From a bacterium (lineage in GTDB: Bacteria; Bacillota; Bacilli; Lactobacillales; Streptococcaceae), in NCBI GenBank assembly GCA_905221435.1, contig CAJNDD010000019.1:1-33737 (forward strand): a DNA stretch of 33,737 nucleotides. Reading direction: 5' to 3'. Made by a program: the position numbers and the translations under genes. The notes beneath the pieces are model-generated. The model saw only the letters and a program-made list of their open reading frames with translations. It had not been told where the DNA came from and did not search any database. This document shows, piece after piece, positions 15,405 to 25,009 of the stretch. Every line of letters starts with the position of its first letter. The stretch's first letter is position 1.

Positions 15405-18065
15405 ATGAATATATGGGAAACTTTAGGGATAGAGCCAACGACTGACGTCAAGCTTATTAGAAGTCGTTATGCTGAACTGGTCCGGCTCTATCACCCAGAA
15501 GACCAACCAGAGATTTACCAAGAAATTGTTGAAGCTTATCAAAAAGCCTTGACTTATGCGAGGTCTAGAAAAACAAGACCAGAAAATAGTCTAAGAAAAG
15601 CGAGTGACTCTCAAGAATCTACTGAACTTGAAGAAGAGGAAAATGAAAAGCCTAACTCTAGTCTCAACTTTGAAACCTTTAAAGCAGAAGAGAATGAGCA
15701 AAAGTCCACCCTTGACTTTAGTGACTATGATGAGGACGTTCAGCTAAATGGAGATTCTGAAGAAAGAGCTACGAGTACCCTCAATTTTGAAACGTTTGGT
15801 GATGAAGAGAACCGTGGGCAAGAAGGAACAACAAGGTCTACTCTTGACTTTAGTAGTTATAATAAAGCAGCCTATTTGATTCGAAATGCGATTGAAAGTA
15901 TTGTTAAAAATGATGATTACAGTCCAGAAGAACAGGAGCATCTATGGCGTCAGTTCTTTCATCAGTATCAGTATGATATGGACATTGTTCAATCCGTTTT
16001 AGAGGAAATGGATGTTTATATTTTTAATAAACCGGAGCAATTCTCTATCCTCATTCCCTTGTTGGAAGACTATATACCTGACTTCCGACACTGGGGATAT
16101 TGCTTTAAACTGAAGTATTGGCAGGTAAAAAGAGACATAGCAGAAGAGAAAGGAAGTTCGCTTGAAAGCGCCCATGAAGCTACTGAAGAATTCTATTATT
16201 CTTACCAATTTTGCCAAGAAATACTCCAAGATTCTGAAAAAGCAAATCAATTAAATTTTTGGATAGAATTTTTCAAGCACCCCTATCTGAGCTTTATGGT
16301 CTTAGATCAAGTAAATCAAAATCGTCAGATAATCAAGAGTGTTCCCGTTTTAACCTATATTCTAGAAAAAAACCGACAAGTCATATTTGAAGAGGATTAT
16401 CCACTCTTGAATGACTTGGCTGATTACTTAGAGGAAGTAAAAGAAGAGTTAGGGGAAAACGTTGATTTTAGTCACTACTCTCTAGATAATCCGGATGAAG
16501 TTGAGGCAGCCTTTTATGAGTTGCTCCATGCTCGTTATGAAGACGAGTACAAACTTCTACGTGATTGGCAATATCTTTTTGAATCAGTCAAAGATCACAC
16601 TCTCCTACTTGATTTGTTAGAAAAGGTGGACGTCTATCCTTTAACCAATGTGAAAGTGTTGGCTCTCGTTCTCCAATTTGTAGAGCGCTATAGTGATAAG
16701 GAATCAAATCCATATCTGAAAAAGCTTCACCTCTGGAAGAGTATCCAGTCTTATCCTTCAGTTATAGAGAAGTATGCGCTAGATAAAAAAGAAAATTTTG
16801 ATTACTGGTTCAATGAAGGGTATCTCTATATTGATAAGCTTACGAAGAGTGACGAAGATATCAATGATTGGGAGAAGTGGAGAAGCTATTTTAAAGAAAG
16901 ACCACGCATTCTAACGATTTTGTTTCAACAGATTTATAAGGAGTACCATCGGTTTATAGATGGCGAGCTCCTGAGATATGTTTTAGGTCCTTTTCCTACT
17001 TCTAAAATGGCTCCCCAAATGATGACGGAGGAGACAGACCAGAAACTAGAAGAGATGACGGCCTATGCCTATGAACTTTGTCATCAAAAGGCCAAGTTAT
17101 CTTATTGGGATTGGAAAAAAAGACAGGTCTTTAAAAATAAGTTTCTTCAGTTTGTCTTTGGTCTATTTATGATTGTGAGTTTGATACTTAGTGTTCTAGA
17201 GCGACCTATTTATGATTCATGGGTTCATGCTGGCATGCTTTCTCTCTTTTACTTCTATAGGCTAAAATTAAGACAAACGCCGATTGGGGAAGGAGTGACT
17301 GCTAGGGGGGGAAAACGAAAATTCTACTACAGTCCTCATCCATGGTTCCTGCTAATCTTGTTATTAACCCTCGTTATTCCATCCTTACCGTTTGGTCTCA
17401 TTGGTGCCCTTATGTTCATTACATTTTTCTGCCTCATCGATGGTTTCCAGGTAAGTCAAGGGCTGAAGTGGGATTATTCTTTAGATAAGCTGATTCCTAT
17501 CGGTATCTTTCTTTCTGCTGGTTTTCTTTCTGCTTTGGTAAATCGAAGCCAGACTATTTCAGGAGTTGCAATAGCTTACTTCCTTATTTTTGAAATCCTT
17601 GTGATTTGCTTGTCCTTTACAAGATTTAGTCCCGGATTTCCACCATCTCTGAAGAAAATATTTATTCCAGCAATCTTGGGGATCCTACTCTTTCAAACGT
17701 TGCCATATATTCACAGCCGTTTAGACATCTTTGATCCAAATATTCTACGAAATGAAACTCTGGCCATAACGGTTATCCTTTTGTTAAATGGAGTTGCCTT
17801 GTCTTATTTTACAAAGGAACAATGCTTCATGATTGGTGTGAAGAAGGTCTTTATGATTTATGGCTTGCAGATCTTTATTTTCTTAAGAAGACTGTTGCGA
17901 ATCCTATTTGCACCAAATTCAGTTTTCTATAATAAATATTTTTACAGAGACTTACTAATCATGAACAATGAATTTACGTTCTACTTCCTCGAGGGACTTT
18001 TTGTCCTTATCATGCTTTTCCTTATTCGCAATATACGCAAGGAAAATCGTAAAAGTGCTGCTTAG
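15405..18065 (+). CDS. Large membrane-embedded J-domain protein, HscC partner
   Basis: The 886-residue protein starts with a J-like domain (1-56, WETLGIEPTTDVKLIRSRYAEL...EAYQKALTYA). The diagnostic HPD is HPE (H30-P31-E32, followed by DQPE), as I recall for DjlB/HscD-type J proteins. Residues 60-155 are acidic and low in complexity, with repeated ST/SS-L-[DN]-F motifs. Residues 156-575 are helical and soluble, rich in Trp/Tyr, with spaced helical pairs like a solenoid. Residues 580-876 hold about eight to ten membrane segments. AGAGGAG precedes the start. It follows the Hsp70 gene by 13 nt, so the two form an operon. It probably recruits the Hsp70 to the membrane. No family is recognised for the middle and membrane parts. 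Confidence 0.75.
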   Translation: MNIWETLGIEPTTDVKLIRSRYAELVRLYHPEDQPEIYQEIVEAYQKALTYARSRKTRPENSLRKASDSQESTELEEEENEKPNSSLNFETFKAEENEQKSTLDFSDYDEDVQLNGDSEERATSTLNFETFGDEENRGQEGTTRSTLDFSSYNKAAYLIRNAIESIVKNDDYSPEEQEHLWRQFFHQYQYDMDIVQSVLEEMDVYIFNKPEQFSILIPLLEDYIPDFRHWGYCFKLKYWQVKRDIAEEKGSSLESAHEATEEFYYSYQFCQEILQDSEKANQLNFWIEFFKHPYLSFMVLDQVNQNRQIIKSVPVLTYILEKNRQVIFEEDYPLLNDLADYLEEVKEELGENVDFSHYSLDNPDEVEAAFYELLHARYEDEYKLLRDWQYLFESVKDHTLLLDLLEKVDVYPLTNVKVLALVLQFVERYSDKESNPYLKKLHLWKSIQSYPSVIEKYALDKKENFDYWFNEGYLYIDKLTKSDEDINDWEKWRSYFKERPRILTILFQQIYKEYHRFIDGELLRYVLGPFPTSKMAPQMMTEETDQKLEEMTAYAYELCHQKAKLSYWDWKKRQVFKNKFLQFVFGLFMIVSLILSVLERPIYDSWVHAGMLSLFYFYRLKLRQTPIGEGVTARGGKRKFYYSPHPWFLLILLLTLVIPSLPFGLIGALMFITFFCLIDGFQVSQGLKWDYSLDKLIPIGIFLSAGFLSALVNRSQTISGVAIAYFLIFEILVICLSFTRFSPGFPPSLKKIFIPAILGILLFQTLPYIHSRLDIFDPNILRNETLAITVILLLNGVALSYFTKEQCFMIGVKKVFMIYGLQIFIFLRRLLRILFAPNSVFYNKYFYRDLLIMNNEFTFYFLEGLFVLIMLFLIRNIRKENRKSAA

Positions 18066-18162
18066 AATGAAAGCGTAGAGAAGAGGACTCTAGTTCAAGT
18101 TTCTAGTAAATTTTCCTGAATAAAGGTATAATAGAACTATTAAAATGAAAGAGGTAATGAAA

Positions 18163-18543
18163 ATGGCTTCAAAAATGCTACATACTTGCTTGCGAGTAGA
18201 AAATCTTGAAAAATCAATCGCATTTTATCAAGATGCTTTTGGATTTAAAGAATTACGTCGCAGAGATTTTCCAGATCATGCCTTCACCATTGTCTATCTA
18301 GGACTTGAGGGTGATGACTATGAGTTGGAGTTGACCTATAACTATGATCACGGTCCTTACGTGGTAGGAGATGGCTTCGCCCATATCGCCCTTAGTACAC
18401 CTGATCTTGAGGCACTTCATCAAGAACATGGCGCTAAAGGCTATGAGGTTACAGAGCCCAAAGGCCTACCAGGAACCCCACCAAACTATTACTTTGTCAA
18501 GGATCCTGACGGCTACAAGGTCGAAGTCATTCGTGAAAAATAA
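18163..18543 (+). CDS. gloA: Lactoylglutathione lyase (glyoxalase I)
   Basis: The 126-residue enzyme converts the methylglyoxal-glutathione hemithioacetal to S-lactoylglutathione. The four metal ligands are in place: H7 (MLHTCLRV), E56 (YELELTYN), H74 (GFAHIAL) and E121 (YKVEVIR), the same spacing as E. coli GlxI. Three in-frame ATGs exist; 18163 is chosen because AGAGG (18150-18154) lies 8 nt before it. TATAAT is present at 18127-18132. With gor in the same window it points to glutathione-dependent detoxification. A strong terminator follows. Confidence 0.93.
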   Translation: MASKMLHTCLRVENLEKSIAFYQDAFGFKELRRRDFPDHAFTIVYLGLEGDDYELELTYNYDHGPYVVGDGFAHIALSTPDLEALHQEHGAKGYEVTEPKGLPGTPPNYYFVKDPDGYKVEVIREK

Positions 18544-18550
18544 TCCCATG

Positions 18551-18589
18551 AAGTCAAGTAGAATGTTCGTTTTCTACTTGACTTTTTTT
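18551..18589 (+). terminator. Terminator of gloA
   Basis: AAGTCAAGTAGAA (18551-18563) pairs perfectly with TTCTACTTGACTT (18572-18584), followed by a T-run. The right arm also contains the -35 hexamer of the pyr promoter. Confidence 0.85.
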
Positions 18590-18606
18590 CTTTGAAAGAG
18601 TATACT
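18578..18606 (+). promoter_or_regulatory. Promoter of pyrK-pyrDB
   Basis: TTGACT (18578-18583) and TATACT (18601-18606) are exactly 17 nt apart. The -35 is part of the gloA terminator stem, so the end of one transcript and the start of the next overlap. Confidence 0.75.
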
Positions 18607-18624
18607 AATACAAATTTAACCTTT

Positions 18625-18760
18625 AAGGGGAGTCCAGAGAGACTCACAAGGTGTCAGATAAAAGGGATAAGGGGACTTCTCTGTGGAGACTTTTTAAGTG
18701 TGCGCATGAGTTCTAGCCTAACCCAACTGAGGCCTTGCATTAGCAAGGTCTTTTCTTTAT
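18625..18760 (+). promoter_or_regulatory. PyrR-dependent pyrimidine attenuator
   Basis: AGTCCAGAGAGACT (18631-18644) matches the PyrR-binding loop consensus (A[AG]UCCnGnGAGgyU). It is followed by a long region able to form an antiterminator and by an intrinsic terminator: GGCCTTGC (18731-18738) with GCAAGGTC (18743-18750) and TTTTCTTT. PyrR with UMP binds the loop, frees the terminator and cuts expression of pyrK-pyrDB when pyrimidines are plentiful. A 62-codon open frame across this leader is not regarded as a gene. Confidence 0.88.
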
Positions 18761-18791
18761 CTGGTCCCCTTAAAATTTAAGGAGGAAAATC

Positions 18792-20541
<1,750 letters not shown>

Positions 20542-20672
20542 ACTAGGTCTTCCTTATCGTTAACAAGACATAGAATCTTCATCAATTTGTAATATTTCCG
20601 TTAGTCAACTATGTTACAATAGGTTTTATACAATAGTAATAGTGTAGATAGTTTTCTACTGAGGAGAATAAA

Positions 20673-22682
20673 ATGAAGAAGATACTACTTGCAAGTACTG
20701 TCGTTCTTTCTATGGCAGGATTTGTAAAGACATCTGTATACGCTGAAGAATCTCAGGTTACGAAAAAAACTCAGACCACAGATGTAGTCGAGAAAAAAGA
20801 GGAAGCTGCTCCCAAGAAAGAAGTTCCTAAAGTCGAGGCGAAGAAAGAGCCAGCTGTAAAAGAGGAAAATCCTTCCAAAAAGGAAAAAAACGAGGACGTT
20901 ATCAAGGAAGGTTGGAGAAAAGAGCAAGGAAACTGGCGTTTTTATGAAAATAACCAGCCTGTCGTAAACTGGAAAAAAATTAGTGGCACTTGGCATTACT
21001 TTGACAAAAATGGTATTATGCTCAGTAATACTATAATTGATGGTTACCTTATCCAAGGTAATGGCGCAATGGTAGAAAACGCTTGGGTAAAAATATCTGA
21101 CAAGTGGTACTATGCAACAGCTTCGGGAAAGATTTCTCGCAATAAGTGGGAAAAGATTGAAGGCGTCTGGTATTACTTTGATCAAGATGGTGTTATGCTT
21201 AGCCGTACTGTCTACAATGACTACCTCTTTCAAGGCAGTGGTGCCATGGCAGAAAATGATTGGGTGAAAATATCTGACAAGTGGTACTATGCAACAGCTT
21301 CAGGCAAGATTTCTCGCAATAAATGGGAAAAGATTGAAGGTAGCTGGTATTACTTTGATCAAGATGGTGTCATGCTTAGCCGTACCATCTATAATGACTA
21401 TCTTTTCCAAGGTAGTGGTGCCATGGCAGAAAATGATTGGGTGAAAATATCTGACAAGTGGTACTATGCCACAGCTTCAGGCAAGATTTCTCGCAACAAA
21501 TGGGAAAAAATCAAAGGAACATGGTACTATTTTAATAGCGATGGTGTGATGGCAAGTAGCCAGTGGAAAAGTGACTACTATCTGAAAGATAGTGGCGCAA
21601 TGGCGGAAAAAGAGTGGATTTTTGATAAATCCTACAATAGCTGGTTCTACTTGAAGTCAGGTGGTGCCTACGCTTCCCGCGAATGGGTTGGTTCATACTA
21701 CCTTAAATCTGGTGGCTATATGGCCAAAAATGAATGGATTTTTGACAAAGATTACGATGCTTGGTATTATCTAAAAGATGATGGTCGATATGTAACGGGT
21801 ACTTTTACGATCAAAGGTAAAGAGTATTCCTTCCAGAATAATGGGAAGTGGATCTCAGAGGCAAAATATTACAAAGTAAAACCGATTACTGCTTATGTTT
21901 ATAGCGCTTCTGGTGAAAGATTGAGTTATGTATCACAGGGAACCATAGTCTCGCTTGGAGATGCACAATCTAAAAAAGATAGTCAAATACCAGTCAATAT
22001 TTCTGGCTTATCCGGCTTCATGAATAAAAGTGATTTAGTAGCTATTGATAAAGATAGTGAATTTGTCCCTCATTATACAAGTGATGGCAAGTATTTTTAC
22101 CATGAGTTATCACCTTATGTAAGTCTCCGTGTTGCGCCACATAGCTCAGCTATGACTATTGGTAAGAAATATTATTCAACTGATGGAATTCATTTTGATG
22201 GCTTTACCATTGAAAATCCCTTCCTCTTTAGAAATTTGACTAAACCAAGTAATTACAGCGCAGCCGAATTGGATAAAGTTTATTCTTTGATGAATATTCG
22301 GGATAGTCGTCTCGCTGGTAAGGGAGCTATTTTTAAGGAAGCTGAGAAACGCTATGGTATAAATGCCCTTTACTTAATGGCCCATAGTGCACTTGAGAGT
22401 GCTTGGGGACGGAGCCAGATTGCAAAGGATAAGAATAACTTCTTTGGAATTGCGGCTTATGATTCGAGCCCGTATACCTCAGCCAAGAGCTTTGATGATG
22501 TGGATAAAGGAATCCTCGGGGCGGCCAAGTGGATTCGTGAGAATTACATTGATTATGGCAGAGACCACCTTGGAAACAAAGCAACTGGAATGAATGTACG
22601 CTATGCTTCTGATCCATACTGGGGAGAGAAAATAGCCAGCATCATGATGACCATCAACAGCAAACTTGGTGGGAAAGACTAA
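20673..22682 (+). CDS. lytB: LytB-type choline-binding endo-beta-N-acetylglucosaminidase
   Basis: LytB is secreted, binds cell-wall choline and cleaves glycan strands at the pole so that daughter cells separate. The 669-residue protein has a signal peptide (cleavage near YA/EE, 24/25), a Lys/Glu-rich linker (25-78), choline-binding modules built of W-WYYF repeats (80-395), an SH3-like region (about 400-520) and a GH73-type catalytic domain (about 525-669) with the catalytic Glu at E575 (HSALESAWG). A 59-residue unit occurs in tandem (residues 139, 198, 257 onward). GAGGAG precedes the ATG, and an extended -10 (TGTTACAAT, 20612-20620) is upstream. Choline binding supports the Mitis-group assignment. 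Confidence 0.93.
   Translation: MKKILLASTVVLSMAGFVKTSVYAEESQVTKKTQTTDVVEKKEEAAPKKEVPKVEAKKEPAVKEENPSKKEKNEDVIKEGWRKEQGNWRFYENNQPVVNWKKISGTWHYFDKNGIMLSNTIIDGYLIQGNGAMVENAWVKISDKWYYATASGKISRNKWEKIEGVWYYFDQDGVMLSRTVYNDYLFQGSGAMAENDWVKISDKWYYATASGKISRNKWEKIEGSWYYFDQDGVMLSRTIYNDYLFQGSGAMAENDWVKISDKWYYATASGKISRNKWEKIKGTWYYFNSDGVMASSQWKSDYYLKDSGAMAEKEWIFDKSYNSWFYLKSGGAYASREWVGSYYLKSGGYMAKNEWIFDKDYDAWYYLKDDGRYVTGTFTIKGKEYSFQNNGKWISEAKYYKVKPITAYVYSASGERLSYVSQGTIVSLGDAQSKKDSQIPVNISGLSGFMNKSDLVAIDKDSEFVPHYTSDGKYFYHELSPYVSLRVAPHSSAMTIGKKYYSTDGIHFDGFTIENPFLFRNLTKPSNYSAAELDKVYSLMNIRDSRLAGKGAIFKEAEKRYGINALYLMAHSALESAWGRSQIAKDKNNFFGIAAYDSSPYTSAKSFDDVDKGILGAAKWIRENYIDYGRDHLGNKATGMNVRYASDPYWGEKIASIMMTINSKLGGKD
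21081..21520 (+). repeat. 177-bp tandem repeats in the lytB choline-binding region
   Basis: The segment starting AAATATCTGACAAGTGG recurs at 21091, 21268 and 21445, an exact 177-nt period (59 codons). Copies 2 and 3 are nearly identical, also at silent sites, and the third diverges after about 85 nt. This points to recent duplication or gene conversion. Confidence 0.85.
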
Positions 22683-22694
22683 TCAAAAGAACTC

Positions 22695-22731
22695 AACGGT
22701 AACTACTGAAAAGTGGTTATCGTTTTGTTTT
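22695..22731 (+). terminator. Terminator of lytB
   Basis: AACGGTAAC pairs with GTTATCGTT (one wobble) over a 12-nt loop, followed by TTGTTTT. Confidence 0.65.
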
Positions 22732-22757
22732 GGACATTGGAGGAATAATAGTATAAT
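22730..22757 (+). promoter_or_regulatory. Promoter of the nuclease lipoprotein gene
   Basis: TTGGAC (22730-22735) and TATAAT (22752-22757) are 16 nt apart, about 90 nt before the start codon, directly after the lytB terminator. Confidence 0.5.
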
Positions 22758-22848
22758 AACAGTCTCTTTATTCTTGAACAATTAACAAAATGATAGTAAA
22801 ATGTAATAGGCGATATTAATCTAATCACTATATAAAAAGGAGATTTTT

Positions 22849-23889
22849 ATGAAAAAGCTACTATCCTTCTCAATTGCCTTGCTTTCAATCACAACACTAG
22901 TTGCTTGTTCTGGACATAAGGCGGAATCAAAGGTCCCAGAAGAAAAAATTGAACAGAAGCAAATCAAGTTCGATGAAAAGTTGTTTAAAGAAGCTGGACT
23001 CTTGCCTTTTAAAAATGAGAAACAACTAGAACTTGGGGAATTGGATTCTAAATCACGCGCAACGGGTGCTCATATTCAACTTAAGGACAGCGATGAGCCA
23101 ACTGAGAAGAGAGAGCCTAAGATAAGTTATAACCCAGTTGGTTGGCATAACTATAATTTTTACTATGGAGATGGTTCTAAAAAGGCTTGGTTAATGAATC
23201 GAGGCCATTTGATTGGGTACCAATTTAGTGGATTGAATGATGAAAAGAAAAACTTGGTCCCTATGACGAACTGGCTCAATGCTGGAACTTATTATGGTAC
23301 AGATAATACTAATCAAGAAAGTATGCTTTATTATGAAAATCGATTGGACTCCTGGTTGGCCAATCATCCGAACTACTATCTTGACTACAAGGTGACCCCA
23401 ATCTATCAGAAAGATGAATTGATTCCGAGACAAATTGAATTGCAGTATGTGGGAATTGATGAAAATGGCAAACTCTTGGAAATCAAATTGGGTGGTAGTA
23501 AAGAAAAGGTTGATCAGTATTCAGTGACACATGTTATTCTAGACAATGTTTCAGCTAATGCGGAAATCAATTATTTGGATGGTACGGCTAAAAATACAGT
23601 TGAAAACAAAGAAGAAAAAGCTAAAAAAGAAGCTGAAGAAAAGGCTAAGAAGGAAGCTGAGGAAAAAGCCAAGAAAGAGGCTGAAGAAAAAGAAGCAGCT
23701 GAAAAGAAAGCAAAAGAAGAACAGGAAAAAGCTCGTCAAGCCGCACAAGAAAAGGAAGAAAGCCAAGAATTAAACTCGCAATCAACAAATTCAGGTGGCT
23801 ACTTTAGAGATAAAAACGGAAGATGGCACAGACCAAATGGTAAATTTGCTTCCAAGAAAGAAATCAGAGAAGCCGGATTGCAGTGGTAG
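22849..23889 (+). CDS. Lipoprotein DNA/RNA non-specific endonuclease
   Basis: The 346-residue protein has a lipoprotein signal (LVAC, lipidated C20) and a beta-beta-alpha-metal nuclease domain (about 60-245). The active-site segment is NRGHLIGYQ with H120; the common form is DRGH. NLVPMTNWLNAG then supplies the metal-binding Asn region. Residues 253-305 are a charged coiled coil with KAKKEAEE repeated three times, and the C-terminal 30 residues (YFRDKNGRWHRPNGKF...) form a separate small motif. It is a relative of EndA but anchored by lipid rather than by a membrane helix. Likely roles are degrading extracellular DNA, nutrient release or DNA uptake. AAGGAG precedes the ATG. Confidence 0.85.
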   Translation: MKKLLSFSIALLSITTLVACSGHKAESKVPEEKIEQKQIKFDEKLFKEAGLLPFKNEKQLELGELDSKSRATGAHIQLKDSDEPTEKREPKISYNPVGWHNYNFYYGDGSKKAWLMNRGHLIGYQFSGLNDEKKNLVPMTNWLNAGTYYGTDNTNQESMLYYENRLDSWLANHPNYYLDYKVTPIYQKDELIPRQIELQYVGIDENGKLLEIKLGGSKEKVDQYSVTHVILDNVSANAEINYLDGTAKNTVENKEEKAKKEAEEKAKKEAEEKAKKEAEEKEAAEKKAKEEQEKARQAAQEKEESQELNSQSTNSGGYFRDKNGRWHRPNGKFASKKEIREAGLQW

Positions 23890-23908
23890 GATGAATTTAG
23901 TAGATATA

Positions 23909-23947
23909 CAGTCAAAAAGCCGTTGGAAAACGGTTTTTTGTTATAAT
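23909..23947 (+). terminator. Terminator with downstream -10: module copy 1
   Basis: AAAAGCCGTT pairs with AACGGTTTTT and is followed at once by TGTTATAAT, an extended -10 (TATAAT at 23942-23947). It ends the nuclease transcript and probably starts that of the aldo/keto reductase. The whole unit recurs at 24935-24974. Confidence 0.75.
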
Positions 23948-23983
23948 TAAATTAAGAATGTAGAATTAAAGGAGAAAAATTTG

Positions 23984-24910
23984 ATGAGATACATAACTCT
24001 TGGTCAAGATGACAAAGAATTATCAGAAATTGTTCTCGGAATGATGAGAATAAAAGATAAGTCTGTAAAAGAAGTTGAAGAGCTTGTAGAAACAGCACTT
24101 TCTGTTGGAATCAATGCTTTTGACTTGGCTGATATTTATGGTCGTGGTCGTTGTGAAGAACTGTTAGGTATTGTCTTAAAAAATCGTCCAGATTTAAGAG
24201 AAAAGATGTGGATTCAGTCCAAATGTGGCATTCGCATTGAAGAATTTACCTATTTTGATTTTTCTAAGGACTATATTATAAAATCTGTTGACGGAATTTT
24301 GCAAAGATTGAAGATTGATCATCTAGATAGCTTGCTTCTTCATCGACCAGATGCTTTGATGGAATCTGACCAAGTAGCAGAAGCCTTTGATTTTCTTTAT
24401 AAACAAGGTAAGGTCCGAGATTTTGGAGTTTCTAATCAAAATCCTATGATGATGGAGTTGCTTAAAAAAGATGTCAAGCAGCCGTTAGCTGTTAATCAGC
24501 TACAATTGAGTGCGGCTTTTACTCCAGGATTCGAATCAGGTTTTCATGTTAATATGGAAGATAGTCAAGCAACTATGCGAGATGGCAGCGTTTTTGAATA
24601 TTGCAAATTACACGATGTGGTCATTCAAGCATGGTCTGTCTTACAATTCGGGTATTTTAAAGGGAACTTTGTTGGTAATGAGAAATTTCAAGCTTTGAAT
24701 CAAGTACTTGATCGTCTAGCTTTTAAATATGGAGTAACCCCTTCAACTATTGCCATTTCTTGGATATTGCGTTATCCAGCAAAAATGCAGGCAGTCGTAG
24801 GTACAACAAATCCTAAGCATTTGAGAGAAGTTAGCCAAGCGGCAAATTTTAGCTTAACAAGAAAAGAATGGTATGAAATTTATCTTGCAGCAGGGAATAA
24901 TTTGCCGTAA
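23984..24910 (+). CDS. Aldo/keto reductase (YdhF-like)
   Basis: The 308-residue TIM-barrel oxidoreductase uses NADPH to reduce carbonyl compounds. The catalytic tetrad can be traced: Asp and Tyr in FDLADIYGRG, Lys in IQSKCGIR and His in LLLHRPDAL. FGVSNQNP and the C-terminal VVGTTNPKHL (cofactor phosphate) are typical of the branch close to E. coli YdhF. The ATG at 23984 is chosen because GGAG (23971-23974) fits it; a TTG precedes it by one codon. The physiological substrate is unknown. Identical-looking terminator/promoter modules lie on both sides, so it is its own transcription unit. Confidence 0.9.
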   Translation: MRYITLGQDDKELSEIVLGMMRIKDKSVKEVEELVETALSVGINAFDLADIYGRGRCEELLGIVLKNRPDLREKMWIQSKCGIRIEEFTYFDFSKDYIIKSVDGILQRLKIDHLDSLLLHRPDALMESDQVAEAFDFLYKQGKVRDFGVSNQNPMMMELLKKDVKQPLAVNQLQLSAAFTPGFESGFHVNMEDSQATMRDGSVFEYCKLHDVVIQAWSVLQFGYFKGNFVGNEKFQALNQVLDRLAFKYGVTPSTIAISWILRYPAKMQAVVGTTNPKHLREVSQAANFSLTRKEWYEIYLAAGNNLP

Positions 24911-24934
24911 GTAGAAGCAGATTTAAATAAATCA

Positions 24935-24974
24935 CAGTCAAAAAGCCGTTGTAAAGCGGTTTTTTTGTTATAAT
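24935..24974 (+). terminator. Terminator with downstream -10: module copy 2
   Basis: AAAAGCCGTT pairs with AGCGGTTTTT, followed by TGTTATAAT (TATAAT at 24969-24974). It differs from copy 1 by about three positions over 40. It ends the aldo/keto reductase transcript and offers a promoter for the cluster starting at 25010. Confidence 0.75.
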
Positions 24975-25009
24975 GAAGGGGAGAATTATTGATATTAAAG
25001 GAGAAAAAC

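Noticed and set aside
18592..18780. 62-codon open frame before pyrK
   Set aside because: It runs across the PyrR-binding loop and the terminator of the attenuator and has no ribosome binding site; the RNA elements explain the sequence better.
22333..22617. Antisense frame in the lytB catalytic region
   Set aside because: The sense strand encodes the conserved GH73-type domain; the antisense product has no recognisable features.
23546..23773. Lys-rich plus-strand frame and Phe-rich minus-strand frame in the nuclease gene
   Set aside because: Both are shadows of the low-complexity KAKKEAEE repeat in the true frame.
23914..24974. Repeat pair considered as a CRISPR or attachment-site pair
   Set aside because: Only two copies about 1 kb apart, each a terminator plus -10; no spacers, no integrase and no tRNA nearby.
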